From Caulobacterales bacterium (GTDB taxonomy: Bacteria > Pseudomonadota > Alphaproteobacteria > Caulobacterales > Caulobacteraceae), in assembly GCA_019510435.1 (NCBI GenBank), contig JAEKKJ010000017.1:1-64000 (forward strand): a stretch of DNA of 64,000 nt. The letters are read 5' to 3'. The translations under genes and the position numbers were made by a program. Positions 7,293 through 15,822 of this stretch are shown here, one piece after another; the first letter of the stretch is position 1; each line of letters opens with the position of its first letter. The notes under the pieces were generated by a model. That model made no database searches and was not told where the DNA came from. It worked only from the letters and a program-made list of their open reading frames with translations.

Positions 7293-8429
7293 ATGAAATG
7301 CGGGGTCGCCGTTGTCGCGATGAACTCGACGGACTGGGACCGGGTCAATGCTGGCGACTGGTCGCGGCCGCCGGCCATCCCGGATCACCAGATCCTCGAC
7401 GACGCCATTGCCGTGGGAGACCTGGTCGAGCCCTTGGGCTTCGATTCTCTCTGGAGTTCGGAGCACTTCGCCACGCCGTACGGCATGGTGCCCAGCTCCC
7501 TGCAGTTCCTGGCCTTCTGGGCCGGACGGACGAAGAAGATCGACCTGGGCAGCCTCGTGGTGGTGCTCCCGTGGTGGCATCCGGTGAAGGTCGCCCACGA
7601 GATCGCCATGCTGGATATCCTGCTACAGGGCCGGAACTTCACGCTGGGCGTGGGCCGCGGCCTCTCGCCGAAGGAGTTCGGACCGCTGGGCGTGCCGCAG
7701 GAAGAAAGTCGGCAACGCTTCAACGAAGCCCTGGAGGTCATCAAGCGGGGCTTCGCCGAGGAGCGCTTCTCGTACGACGGGGAAGTCTTCAAGATTCCGG
7801 AGATGAGCATCCGCCCGCAGCCGAGACATCGCGATCTGGCCTCGCGCGCGGTGGGGGCCTTCATGACGCCGGCTTCGCTCGAGGCGATCGCCAAGGCCGG
7901 GCTCGGCCACATCGTGGTGACTGCGGCCTCCTTCGACCAAGTCGGCCGCAATACGGCGCTGTTCAACAAGCACCGCCAGGATGTGGGCCTGCCGCCGGAC
8001 AACCAGCCGATCCTCTATCTCTTCTGCTACTGCTCGGAAGATCGGGCCGAGCTGGAAGCCGCCAAGCGCTTTGCGGCGCTGCCGGACGGCAACTACCATT
8101 ACGGCTTCTCCGACCCCTCCACGTTCACGAACGTGAAGGGCTACGAGGCCTACGGCCACATGGCCGCGGCGCGGGCCGGGCCGGGGGCCGGCGACGGCGA
8201 TGCGGCGGCCTACCAATGGCTGCTCGGGACGCCGGATGAGATGATCGAGAAGTGCCGGGCGCTGCAGCGCCACACCAGCGCCAAGGAGATCGTTCTGGCC
8301 TTCAACTACGGTGGCATGACCCAGGCGCAGGCCATCGCGAGCATGCGGCTCTTTGCGGAAAAGGTGCTGCCGGCGCTCCATGCCATGGAGACGCCGATCC
8401 ACCACGAAGCCTTGGCGCCCGTCGCATGA
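7293..8429 (+). CDS. LLM-class flavin-dependent oxidoreductase (bacterial luciferase fold)
   Basis: 378 aa, preceded by a GGGAG ribosome site. The TIM-barrel luciferase family is recognisable from AVGDLVEPLGFDSLWSSEHF near the N-terminus, IDLGSLVVVLPWWHPVKVAHE, the GRNFTLGVGRGLSPKEFGPL loop, and the EALEVIKRGFAEERFSYDGE segment. Members use F420H2 or FMNH2 to oxidise or hydroxylate substrates such as terpenoids, alkanesulfonates or nitrilotriacetate. The cofactor cannot be decided here. It starts an operon with the PhyH oxygenase, an unknown protein and an acyl-CoA ligase, and is probably repressed through the 7214 site. Confidence 0.85.
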   Translation: MKCGVAVVAMNSTDWDRVNAGDWSRPPAIPDHQILDDAIAVGDLVEPLGFDSLWSSEHFATPYGMVPSSLQFLAFWAGRTKKIDLGSLVVVLPWWHPVKVAHEIAMLDILLQGRNFTLGVGRGLSPKEFGPLGVPQEESRQRFNEALEVIKRGFAEERFSYDGEVFKIPEMSIRPQPRHRDLASRAVGAFMTPASLEAIAKAGLGHIVVTAASFDQVGRNTALFNKHRQDVGLPPDNQPILYLFCYCSEDRAELEAAKRFAALPDGNYHYGFSDPSTFTNVKGYEAYGHMAAARAGPGAGDGDAAAYQWLLGTPDEMIEKCRALQRHTSAKEIVLAFNYGGMTQAQAIASMRLFAEKVLPALHAMETPIHHEALAPVA

Positions 8430-8465
8430 CCAACGGGCGCGCGGCCGACTGATCAGGGGGCTGAG

Positions 8466-9425
8466 ATGCAATCGACGCCAGGCGCAACCGCGGCAACGAC
8501 CCGATACGAGCCCTACACATTGGTTGGGCTCGACGAAACCTTGGCCGAAGCCGCCAAGGCGCTCGACCTTCAGCAGCACCTCTTCGAGCTCGAGGCCAAC
8601 GGCTTCACTGTAGTGCCGCCGGAGAAGGTCGCCAGCTCGGTCTTCCTGAAGGAGCTGGAGCAGGCGGCGCGGGAGACGCACCGGCGGCAGATGGCGGCGA
8701 ATCCGGCGCTGATGAAGGCGATCGGAGCCGGCGGCGCGGGCGAGATCAATTCCTACGCCCTCTGGGACGATCCGATCTACGAGCGGGCGCTGATGAATCC
8801 CGTGGCGCAGACCTTGGCGCGCTTCATGACCGGTCACGCCTGCCGGCTCAGCCTGTTCGGCGCGGCGGTCAAACCGGCGGCAAGCGCAGCACTGGGCCTG
8901 CATTGCGACACAGCCATGACCGAGCCCTATCCGCCGGCCCCGCAGTTCTGCAACGTCACCTACGCCCTGAGCGACTATTCGGCCGAGAACGGCTCGACCA
9001 CCTTCGTCCCCGGCAGCCATAGGCTGCTGCGCCAACCCGTCGGGCCCGAGGTCGAGGGCGACTTCACCAGCACGAGGGGCGTGGCCGGCATGTATGCCGC
9101 GCAGATCGCGGCGCCGACGCCGGTGACGGCGCGGGCCGGGTCGCTCATCGCCTGGACGGGTGCGACCTGGCACGGCGCCGTGCCTCGGACTGCGCCTGGT
9201 GAGCGGGTCAGCATCCTCATGTACTTCTGCCGCTGGTATCTGAAGACCCAGTCCAATTTCCGCGATCGGATCCCCGCCGAGTCCATGGCCCGGTGGAAGG
9301 ATCATCCCCGCTTCTCCCAGGTTCTCGACGTCGATCCCGTCTGGGGCTTCACCGACGACCTGTCGGCGATGAAGGGGATGGCCGGCCGGGAGGTCTTTCC
9401 AATCCTCGATGTGCCCCGGCCATAA
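8466..9425 (+). CDS. phytanoyl-CoA dioxygenase (PhyH) family Fe(II)/2-oxoglutarate oxygenase
   Basis: 319 aa. The double-stranded beta-helix shows the iron facial triad: LHCDTAM supplies His and Asp, and GATWHGAVPRTAPGERVS supplies the distal His and the Arg that binds 2-oxoglutarate. SAENGSTTFVPGSH is the characteristic PhyH segment. The enzyme would hydroxylate a substrate, probably a CoA ester or a hydrophobic acid, at the cost of 2-oxoglutarate and O2. It lies 36 nt after the luciferase-like gene and 9 nt before the next gene, so is certainly cotranscribed. The combination of two unrelated oxygenase types with a CoA ligase suggests attack on an unactivated alkyl chain. Confidence 0.85.
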   Translation: MQSTPGATAATTRYEPYTLVGLDETLAEAAKALDLQQHLFELEANGFTVVPPEKVASSVFLKELEQAARETHRRQMAANPALMKAIGAGGAGEINSYALWDDPIYERALMNPVAQTLARFMTGHACRLSLFGAAVKPAASAALGLHCDTAMTEPYPPAPQFCNVTYALSDYSAENGSTTFVPGSHRLLRQPVGPEVEGDFTSTRGVAGMYAAQIAAPTPVTARAGSLIAWTGATWHGAVPRTAPGERVSILMYFCRWYLKTQSNFRDRIPAESMARWKDHPRFSQVLDVDPVWGFTDDLSAMKGMAGREVFPILDVPRP

Positions 9426-9434
9426 GGACCGACC

Positions 9435-9866
9435 GTGCGCGGATTCGAGGTCGCCACGAGCGGATGGATGGACGCCATGGCGGGCGCCGTCGCGGCTGAG
9501 ATGGATCCCGCGACGCTCGCGGAGCCGTTCTCGTTGGTCGAGATCTTCCGCAACCTGCCACATCACATCGAGCCCAATGGGGACGCCACTTTCGCCTGGT
9601 ACGTGTGTGTGAGCGCGGCGGGTGTGGACGTAGGGCCCGGCAGCCTGCCGGATCCCGACCTGCGGATCCTCATGACCCACGCCGTGGCCGTAAAGCTGGG
9701 GAGGCTGGCCTACGAGGACGCGGCCAGCCTCGCGATGCGTGATGACATCTACGCCCTCGCCGCGAGCGACGGCTCCGTCACCTTCGAGGGTGACGCCAAG
9801 CTCCCGCCTCTATTCGCCGCAGCCCTGTTGCGGGCCCACAACCGGATGGCGCCTCAGACCCTCTGA
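9435..9866 (+). CDS. small uncharacterised protein, possibly SCP2-like lipid carrier
   Basis: 143 aa, GTG start, 9 nt after the PhyH gene. Not recognised with confidence. The order of motifs resembles the sterol-carrier-protein-2 fold: a central GVDVGPGSLPDPDLRILMTHA strand-turn, then a helix rich in small residues, and a terminal SVTFEGDAKLPPLFAAALL that recalls the hydrophobic C-terminal helix of SCP2. There is no signal peptide or membrane segment. If it is an SCP2 domain it would present a hydrophobic CoA ester to the flanking oxygenases and ligase. Confidence 0.55.
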   Translation: MRGFEVATSGWMDAMAGAVAAEMDPATLAEPFSLVEIFRNLPHHIEPNGDATFAWYVCVSAAGVDVGPGSLPDPDLRILMTHAVAVKLGRLAYEDAASLAMRDDIYALAASDGSVTFEGDAKLPPLFAAALLRAHNRMAPQTL

Positions 9867-9934
9867 GGTCGTCCAATTGCCGACGATCGTCCGGGGCGGC
9901 TGCGCGCCAAATTCAAAGGACCAGGAGGACACCG

Positions 9935-11503
9935 GTGTTCGACGAGCCCCAGACCTTTGCCGACATCGCTCGAATCTGGGCGGCGCGGGCCGGCCATCGG
10001 GTCGCCTTGGTCTCGGGCAGCCGTGAAGTCAGCTGGAAGCGTCTCCATGACCGCGCCGCGCGCGTCGCCGCTGGTCTCCGGAGCTGCGGCCTGGCCGTGC
10101 AGGACCGTGTGGCGATCCTGACCCGCAATGCCCCGGAGTATTTCGACGTCCTGTTCGGGGCGTCGATGGCGAACATGGTGGCCACGCCCATCAACTGGCG
10201 CCTGTCCGTTCGCGAGATGGTCGCGGTGCTGAACGATTGCGAATGCCGTGTGCTGGTGGCTGAGAGTGATCTGCTGGGGCCTCTCGCGGCGGTCCTCTCG
10301 GATCTCGGCCGTCTCGAGAAAGTCCTGGTGGTCGGAGCGCCGTCCGAAGACCTGGGCGACGCACGCATGGAGAGCTATGAACCGTGGCTCGCGGCGCAGC
10401 GAGCGGACGATCCGGCCATTCCAGTGGGGGAGGGGGACGTGGTCGCGCAGCTCTATACGAGCGGCACGACCGGAACGCCCAAGGGCGTGATGCTGAACCG
10501 CCGCAACGTGGCCGGTTATTTCGCCGGCGGCGAGCTCTATGGCTTTCGCCCGGCGTCCGCCAACCTCGTCGTCATGCCCCTGTTCCACGTCGGCGGCCTT
10601 TGGTGGTCGATCATTGGCATGGCGCTCGGCGCGACCACGGTGCTGTTGCGCGAGTTCGACGCCGACACCGTTCTGCGGCTCATCGCCCGAGAGCGGATCA
10701 CCCATGCCCTCCTGGTGCCGGCGGCCCTCCAGGCGCTGGTCCAGTCGCCCGCCGCCACGGCCTGCGACCTCTCCGCCATGCGCACGGTCATGTATGGCGC
10801 CTCGCCGATCAGCGACGAGGTTCTTGAGCGTTGCCTGGAGCTGTTCGCCTGCGACTTTCACCAGACCTATGGCCTGACGGAGACCTCCGGCGTCCTGACT
10901 CGACTTGGGCCCGAAGACCACCGGGCGCGACGGCATCTGCGTTCCGCTGGCCGGCCCCTGCCCGGGGTCACCCTGAAGGTGGTCGATCCCGCCACCGGCG
11001 AGCCCCCAGACGCCGACGAGCCTGGCGAGATCTGGGTGCGCTCGCCCCAGGTCATGGCCGGATATTGGCGGCGCGAAGCGGAAACCCATGCCGCGATCAC
11101 GCCGGACGGCTGGTTCCGGACCGGCGACATCGGGATGATCCGCGACGGGCTGCTGTACCTGCGCGACCGGCTGAAGGACATGATCGTCTCCGGCGGCGAG
11201 AACATCTTTCCGGCCGAGGTCGAGAACGTGCTGATGGCGCATCCCGCCGTGCGCGACGCAGCCGTGATCGGTGTGCCCAGCGAGCGATGGGGCGAGGAGG
11301 TCAAGGCGATCGTCGTCGCCGCGACGGGTGAGCCTCTGACCGCTGCCGAACTGATCGCCTTCGCCCGGACGCGCCTTGCGGGCTACAAGGTCCCCAAGAG
11401 CGTGACCTTTGTTTCAGCGCTGCCGCGCAATCCGAGCGGTAAGGTGCTCAAGAAAGAATTGCGCGCGCCGTACTGGGCGGGCCGGCAGCGTCAAATCAGT
11501 TGA
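9935..11503 (+). CDS. AMP-dependent acyl-CoA synthetase/ligase
   Basis: 522 aa, GTG start with a perfect AGGAGG at 9923-9928. Complete ANL-superfamily enzyme: the ATP-binding P-loop LYTSGTTGTPKG at about residues 174-185, FHQTYGLTETSG (A5), DGWFRTGDIGM (A7), LKDMIVSGGENIFPAEVE (A8), and the catalytic Lys in NPSGKVLKKELR. It activates a carboxylic acid to its CoA thioester for the crotonases and the other enzymes of this block. It closes the operon begun at 7293. Chain length or aromatic preference cannot be read. Confidence 0.9.
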   Translation: MFDEPQTFADIARIWAARAGHRVALVSGSREVSWKRLHDRAARVAAGLRSCGLAVQDRVAILTRNAPEYFDVLFGASMANMVATPINWRLSVREMVAVLNDCECRVLVAESDLLGPLAAVLSDLGRLEKVLVVGAPSEDLGDARMESYEPWLAAQRADDPAIPVGEGDVVAQLYTSGTTGTPKGVMLNRRNVAGYFAGGELYGFRPASANLVVMPLFHVGGLWWSIIGMALGATTVLLREFDADTVLRLIARERITHALLVPAALQALVQSPAATACDLSAMRTVMYGASPISDEVLERCLELFACDFHQTYGLTETSGVLTRLGPEDHRARRHLRSAGRPLPGVTLKVVDPATGEPPDADEPGEIWVRSPQVMAGYWRREAETHAAITPDGWFRTGDIGMIRDGLLYLRDRLKDMIVSGGENIFPAEVENVLMAHPAVRDAAVIGVPSERWGEEVKAIVVAATGEPLTAAELIAFARTRLAGYKVPKSVTFVSALPRNPSGKVLKKELRAPYWAGRQRQIS

Positions 11504-11615
11504 GGTCGCGCTTGCCTGAGGCCCGGCGCGGCATTCAGCCACGGCCCCCGATTTAAGAGTTCTTTCCGCCTCAAACCGCAGATCTCGGCCTCGTGTTCTG
11601 GAGGCCCGCATTCTC

Positions 11616-13424
11616 ATGTCCAGTTGGGTCGATGACGTCCGCGTTCTCGCCGTCTCGTTGGAGGAACGCTTTCGCACGGCGGCTACAGCCAAGAGCGCTC
11701 GAACCACGATCCTGGCGGCGGCTGGGGTCACCGTTGCGCTGTGGCTGGCGCTCAGCGGGACCGTAGGCGGCTTGTGGGCCAGCACCTGGCTCGCCTCGCT
11801 CTGGATCTCCGGCCGCTTGTCGCTCCAGGCGGCGCGGTGGGTGAAGGCGTCGGATTCGGCTGGGCCGGCGCCGGTGTTCTTCTGCGCGGCCTACGCCGGC
11901 TACATGATCGTCTGCGGGACGATATCGCTTCCGCTTTGGCTGCGGCCGGACCGCCACGGCGATGTGATTGCCACCGGCCTGCTAGCGGCCGGCCTGATCC
12001 GCGCGATCTTCGAGACGCGGGGAACCCGCGCGGTCCTGCTCGGCGCCGTTCCGCAGGCGACATTCTTGGTTGCTGCGCCGCTCTGGGCTGCCTTCGCCGG
12101 CGCGGCGTCGCCGCCACCCGTCCTCTACTGGCTGGTCGTCGGCGTGCTGGCCGCAAGTTCGCTTGCCTGGGGCCGGGAGATCGCCCGCCTGGATCTGGCG
12201 AATGCGGCGGCGCTGGCAGAGGCGGACCACCGTCGCCGAGAGGCGGAGTCGGCGACGGCCGCGAAGTCTGCGTTCATCGCGATGGTGAGCCATGAGCTCA
12301 GGACCCCGATCAGCGGGGTTCTGGCGGCCTCGTCCGACCTGGAACAGGCGGACATTCCCGAGGTGCGCGAGCGGGCTGCACTGGTGGCGGACTCCGCCCG
12401 ACTGATGCGCACACTGCTGAACGACCTGCTGGATCTTGCGAAGATCGACGCTGGGCGGATGACGGTGGAGGCGACCGCGTTCAACCCCAAGGACCTGCTC
12501 GTCCAAACCGCCAAATTCTATGAGTTGGACGCGGCGAAGAAAGGTCTCGAGCTCAGACTGGTCGGGGCTGACGCAATGCCGCCACAGGCGATAGGCGATC
12601 CCACCCGTCTGCGCCAGGTGCTCAACAATCTGTTGTCGAACGCGATCAAGTTCACCGACGCGGGCGCGGTGACGCTCAGAGCAGACTTTGAACCCAGCCC
12701 GACCGGTGGCGGGACAGCGAGGCTGGCGGTCGCGGACACAGGCCGTGGAATCGATCCCGAAGGCCTGGCGCGCCTGTTCAAGCCGTTCGTGCAGACGGAC
12801 GCCTCCGTCGCGCGGACCCACGGCGGCACTGGCCTTGGGCTGTCGATCAGCCGCGATCTAGTCCGGCTGATGGGCGGCGATCTGATCGCGCAGAGCGAGC
12901 TGGGCTGCGGTGCGACCTTCATTGCGACCGTCCAATTTGGGGTGGCGAACGACGAGAACCCGCAGTCGCTGACGGAACCGGCTGACGAAGGCTCCGCGCT
13001 CGCTGGACGCCGCGTCCTCGCGGTCGACGATCATGACGTCAATCGCCGGGTTCTGGCGCTGATGCTCGAACCGGCGGGCATGAACGTGGAGTTCGCGGTC
13101 GACGGATTGCAGGCGCTTGAGCGGCTTGCGGTCGAGGCGTTCGACGTGGTTCTGATGGACGTCCAGATGCCCGAGCTCGACGGTCGCGAGACCACGCGGC
13201 GACTGCGGCGACGGGCGGGCCCGAACCAAGACGTTCCGGTCGTTGCGGTGACCGGGTCGGGCGCCGAAGACGATGTGGCCGCCTGCCTCGCGGCCGGCAT
13301 GACGGCGCACATCGTCAAACCGCTCGAGGCGACGGAACTCTACAGCGCCCTCGGCCTTGTTTTGGCGGCGCGCCGCATAGAGCCCGACGATCTAGCCCCG
13401 TCCGTCCAAGTCACAGGACAGTAG
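11616..13424 (+). CDS. hybrid sensor histidine kinase/response regulator
   Basis: 602 aa. The N-terminal ~190 residues hold several hydrophobic segments (about 32-65, 85-108, 115-132, 147-165 and 168-185), so the sensor is embedded in the inner membrane with no large periplasmic domain. A short coiled segment leads to HisKA with phospho-acceptor His226 in MVSHELRTPISG. HATPase follows, with LLSNAIKF (N box), DTGRGI and GGTGLGLS. A receiver domain has Asp515 in VLMDVQMPELDG and the conserved Lys in IVKPL. There is no adjacent DNA-binding response regulator. It resembles the kinase at 51.6-53.4 kb; the signal is unknown. Confidence 0.9.
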   Translation: MSSWVDDVRVLAVSLEERFRTAATAKSARTTILAAAGVTVALWLALSGTVGGLWASTWLASLWISGRLSLQAARWVKASDSAGPAPVFFCAAYAGYMIVCGTISLPLWLRPDRHGDVIATGLLAAGLIRAIFETRGTRAVLLGAVPQATFLVAAPLWAAFAGAASPPPVLYWLVVGVLAASSLAWGREIARLDLANAAALAEADHRRREAESATAAKSAFIAMVSHELRTPISGVLAASSDLEQADIPEVRERAALVADSARLMRTLLNDLLDLAKIDAGRMTVEATAFNPKDLLVQTAKFYELDAAKKGLELRLVGADAMPPQAIGDPTRLRQVLNNLLSNAIKFTDAGAVTLRADFEPSPTGGGTARLAVADTGRGIDPEGLARLFKPFVQTDASVARTHGGTGLGLSISRDLVRLMGGDLIAQSELGCGATFIATVQFGVANDENPQSLTEPADEGSALAGRRVLAVDDHDVNRRVLALMLEPAGMNVEFAVDGLQALERLAVEAFDVVLMDVQMPELDGRETTRRLRRRAGPNQDVPVVAVTGSGAEDDVAACLAAGMTAHIVKPLEATELYSALGLVLAARRIEPDDLAPSVQVTGQ

Positions 13425-13563
13425 GACCGAAGGTGAATCTGGGCCGAGTCGCCGCCTCGCCGCCAAGCGGAGACGATCCCGCAGCTCGGCGATCATGGCC
13501 CCTTTCAAGAATAAATCGACTATGGGCAGGACAGGCCAGCGCGTCCCGCGGAACCTCGGCCGG

Positions 13564-15273
13564 CTACCGCCAGTTCCGGCGCTTGGAGCTGCCACCGATC
13601 CCTGGGTTGAGGCTGTTGGTGGGGTCGAGCCGGCGATAGAAATCCAATAGCTGCGGTTCAGCGCGATAGAGATGCCCTACATTGTGCTCCGCCGGATATT
13701 TGGCGCCCCGCGCGTCGAGCCGCCCGAGCATCTTCGCCTTGAGTTCGGGCACAGAATGGCCAGCCTTGATTATATAGTCTTGATGAAGGACGTGGCAGAA
13801 GAAGTGACCGTAGTAGATCTTATGGACGCAAGCCGCCTCGGCCTCCGGAGGCAAACGCTCGAACCAGTCCGGATCGTTGCGGCGCAGCGCAATATCGAGT
13901 GCGAGGATGTCCTCGACTTCGTTGAAATGGACTTCCCGATAGCGGACGCCGGCGCCGGCGATCACAAACCGATGCCGAAAGGCGGCCTCGCCCTCGTGCG
14001 GCGTGCATTCGAACCAGTCGCCCGTCAGGCTAGGAAACATCGACTGCAGCAGCATTCGAAAGTCGGCGCTGTCGGACCGAGAGACCTTCAGCATGAGGTG
14101 ATGTGCATACCGGTCCCGAAATCCCATCAGACGGGGCGGGAGGTGGGCCGGGGCTAGCTGGCTCAGCGCCTGCGCCAGCCGATCTCCCAAGCCTCGAATC
14201 CTCAACAGGCGTCCAAACTTGTCGGCGCGGCGTTTCCATTTGAAGAGTGAGGCCAGCCGATCGGCGCCGAACCATCCGATCGCAAGATAGAGGTCCTTTC
14301 CGTAGCGAACGCCCAGGTCGAAAGCATCGCGATGCACGTACTCGGCGGCTATGGGAAGGGGAGCCAGGTCTTGCAGGGCGCGCCGCCGCAATCGGGAGAG
14401 CTCTTCGGGATCATTCGATCCGACGTAGAAGACCGCCGGCTCTACCTCGGATGGAAACGTATCGAGCCGCACTGCGAACACGGCCAGGCGTCCCGCGCTT
14501 CCGGAAGCCTCGTGCAGGCGCCGCGGGTCCGCGTTGAAGCGGGCGGGGCTGTCGAGGTCGACCTTGCGGACCTCTTCGGCATAGGCGCGGTCCGACGCGC
14601 ATAGCTCCGGCCTCGGCGCGATGTCCTCCGGGCCATAGCGACCCAGATCCAACCGCGTCAGGATCTCCTCGGGCGTTTCGCCAAGCTGTACCCCCAGGTG
14701 GTTGACGAGCTCGAGAGCCCCGTCCGGGCTCACGCGCGCAAAGAGCGCGAATTCGGTGTAGGCCCGACCCCGACGGACCAGCGCCCCGCCGGAGTTGTTG
14801 CAGATGCCCCCCACGACGGAGGCGCCGATGCACGAAGAGCCGATCACCGAATGCGGCTCACGGCCGAAGGGCCTCAGCACCTGTTCGAGTTCATGAAGGG
14901 TCGCGCCGGCAAGGCAGATTGCCTGCCGTCCGTCCTCGATCGGCTGGATGCCTCTGATGCGGATCGTACTGACGATGACCACCGGTCGGTCGTAGTCGTC
15001 GCCGCAGGGCGTGGAGCCGCCGGTCAGCCCGGTGTTCGCCGCCTGCAGAACGATGATCCTGCCGTGGCTCATGCAGGCCTGCAGCACCCGCCACAATTCG
15101 AAGAGCCTACCGGGCCTGACGACCGCCTCACATGGCCCGCCGCCATACCGATAGCCACGTCGAAACGCTTCTGTCTCAGCCTCGCGGGTGAGCAGGTGCT
15201 TCCGGCCCACGATCGACACGAGCTCGCGTACGAACATCGACGATCGGCGCGAAGGCCGGGGCATGAGGAGCAC
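13564..15273 (-). CDS. dld: quinone-dependent D-lactate dehydrogenase (Dld)
   Basis: 569 aa, the length of E. coli Dld (571). The FAD-binding PCMH region has QAANTGLTGGSTPCGDDYDR, the signature of this enzyme, then SSCIGASVVGGICNNSGG. The C-terminus is LDPTNSLNPGIGGSSKRRNW, diagnostic for Dld. It is a peripheral inner-membrane flavoenzyme passing electrons from D-lactate to the quinone pool. GTG 15273 is used; ATG at 15264 is nearly equivalent. It lies 64 nt downstream of doxX on the same strand, and the IclR-type operator at 15791-15821 precedes that pair. Its place beside a pathway expected to release lactate and pyruvate suggests it oxidises the D-lactate end product. Confidence 0.88.
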   Translation of the reverse strand: MLLMPRPSRRSSMFVRELVSIVGRKHLLTREAETEAFRRGYRYGGGPCEAVVRPGRLFELWRVLQACMSHGRIIVLQAANTGLTGGSTPCGDDYDRPVVIVSTIRIRGIQPIEDGRQAICLAGATLHELEQVLRPFGREPHSVIGSSCIGASVVGGICNNSGGALVRRGRAYTEFALFARVSPDGALELVNHLGVQLGETPEEILTRLDLGRYGPEDIAPRPELCASDRAYAEEVRKVDLDSPARFNADPRRLHEASGSAGRLAVFAVRLDTFPSEVEPAVFYVGSNDPEELSRLRRRALQDLAPLPIAAEYVHRDAFDLGVRYGKDLYLAIGWFGADRLASLFKWKRRADKFGRLLRIRGLGDRLAQALSQLAPAHLPPRLMGFRDRYAHHLMLKVSRSDSADFRMLLQSMFPSLTGDWFECTPHEGEAAFRHRFVIAGAGVRYREVHFNEVEDILALDIALRRNDPDWFERLPPEAEAACVHKIYYGHFFCHVLHQDYIIKAGHSVPELKAKMLGRLDARGAKYPAEHNVGHLYRAEPQLLDFYRRLDPTNSLNPGIGGSSKRRNWR

Positions 15274-15337
15274 CTGAAATAGTCGCCCCCGGACCGACGT
15301 CCGGGGGCTCAGTGAGGCCGCGGGGAGGAGATCCGGC

Positions 15338-15712
15338 CTATCGCGGGGGCGGCGTGAGGAGGCCGGCTGGACGCGAGAACCAGGCCAGCACCAGCAGGAT
15401 CGCGGGGAAGATTACCGCCGGTCCGAGCAAATGCTTGAGGTCGCCCCGCCAGGAGTTGGCCGCCACGGCCAGGATCATCGCCGTCAGAACGAGGGCTGAG
15501 GTAAAGCGGGCAACGGGTATCATCAGTCCGATGCCGGCGATCAGCTCGATCACACCGGAGGCGTAGTAGACCCACAAGGGGTGATAGCGGAGGTAACTCT
15601 CCTTCGCCCAAACCCAATCCGTGAAAAGCTTGCGGCAGCCTGTGTAGGCGAAGAAGGCGCCAAGCACGATCCCACAAATGAGAAGAATGGTTTGCCCGGT
15701 CTTGGCGGTCAT
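15338..15712 (-). CDS. DoxX-family membrane protein
   Basis: 124 aa, four hydrophobic segments (about 8-25, 48-66, 70-88 and 97-113). It has the DoxX-like pattern FFAYTGCRKLFTDW in the first helix and a YYASGVIELIAGIGLMIP second helix. DoxX/SURF4-like proteins are small quinone-associated or redox membrane proteins of uncertain function. Here it is the first gene of a doxX-dld operon with an operator 80-110 nt upstream, so an accessory role in D-lactate oxidation or membrane redox balance is possible. The family call is moderately sure; the function is open. Confidence 0.75.
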   Translation of the reverse strand: MTAKTGQTILLICGIVLGAFFAYTGCRKLFTDWVWAKESYLRYHPLWVYYASGVIELIAGIGLMIPVARFTSALVLTAMILAVAANSWRGDLKHLLGPAVIFPAILLVLAWFSRPAGLLTPPPR

Positions 15713-15790
15713 GGGTCCAGCTCCGGTCGTTTGATGCTCAAGGCCCCCTTGAGGACCGCCCTGAACGAGTACAGGCGCCCTTCATTGAAG

Positions 15791-15821
15791 TCAATATATG
15801 ATGTTAAACGTCATTATATGA
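15791..15821. promoter_or_regulatory. IclR-type operator, direct repeat with 20-bp period (doxX-dld promoter)
   Basis: TCAATATATGA (15791-15801) and TCATTATATGA (15811-15821) start exactly 20 bp apart. Each 11-mer is itself near-palindromic. The pair lies between the end of the glycosidase gene and the doxX start. Equivalent pairs with the same period occur at 17473, 17594 and 20825, the last in front of the iclR gene. Sequence and spacing are seen directly; the binding protein is inferred. Confidence 0.7.
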
Positions 15822-15822
15822 A

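Noticed and set aside
7623..9680. Minus-strand frame of 685 codons opposite the LLM and PhyH genes
   Set aside because: No family features, no ribosome site; the plus-strand genes have full catalytic motifs.
9854..11242. Minus-strand frame of 462 codons opposite the acyl-CoA ligase
   Set aside because: Antisense shadow of a complete ANL enzyme.
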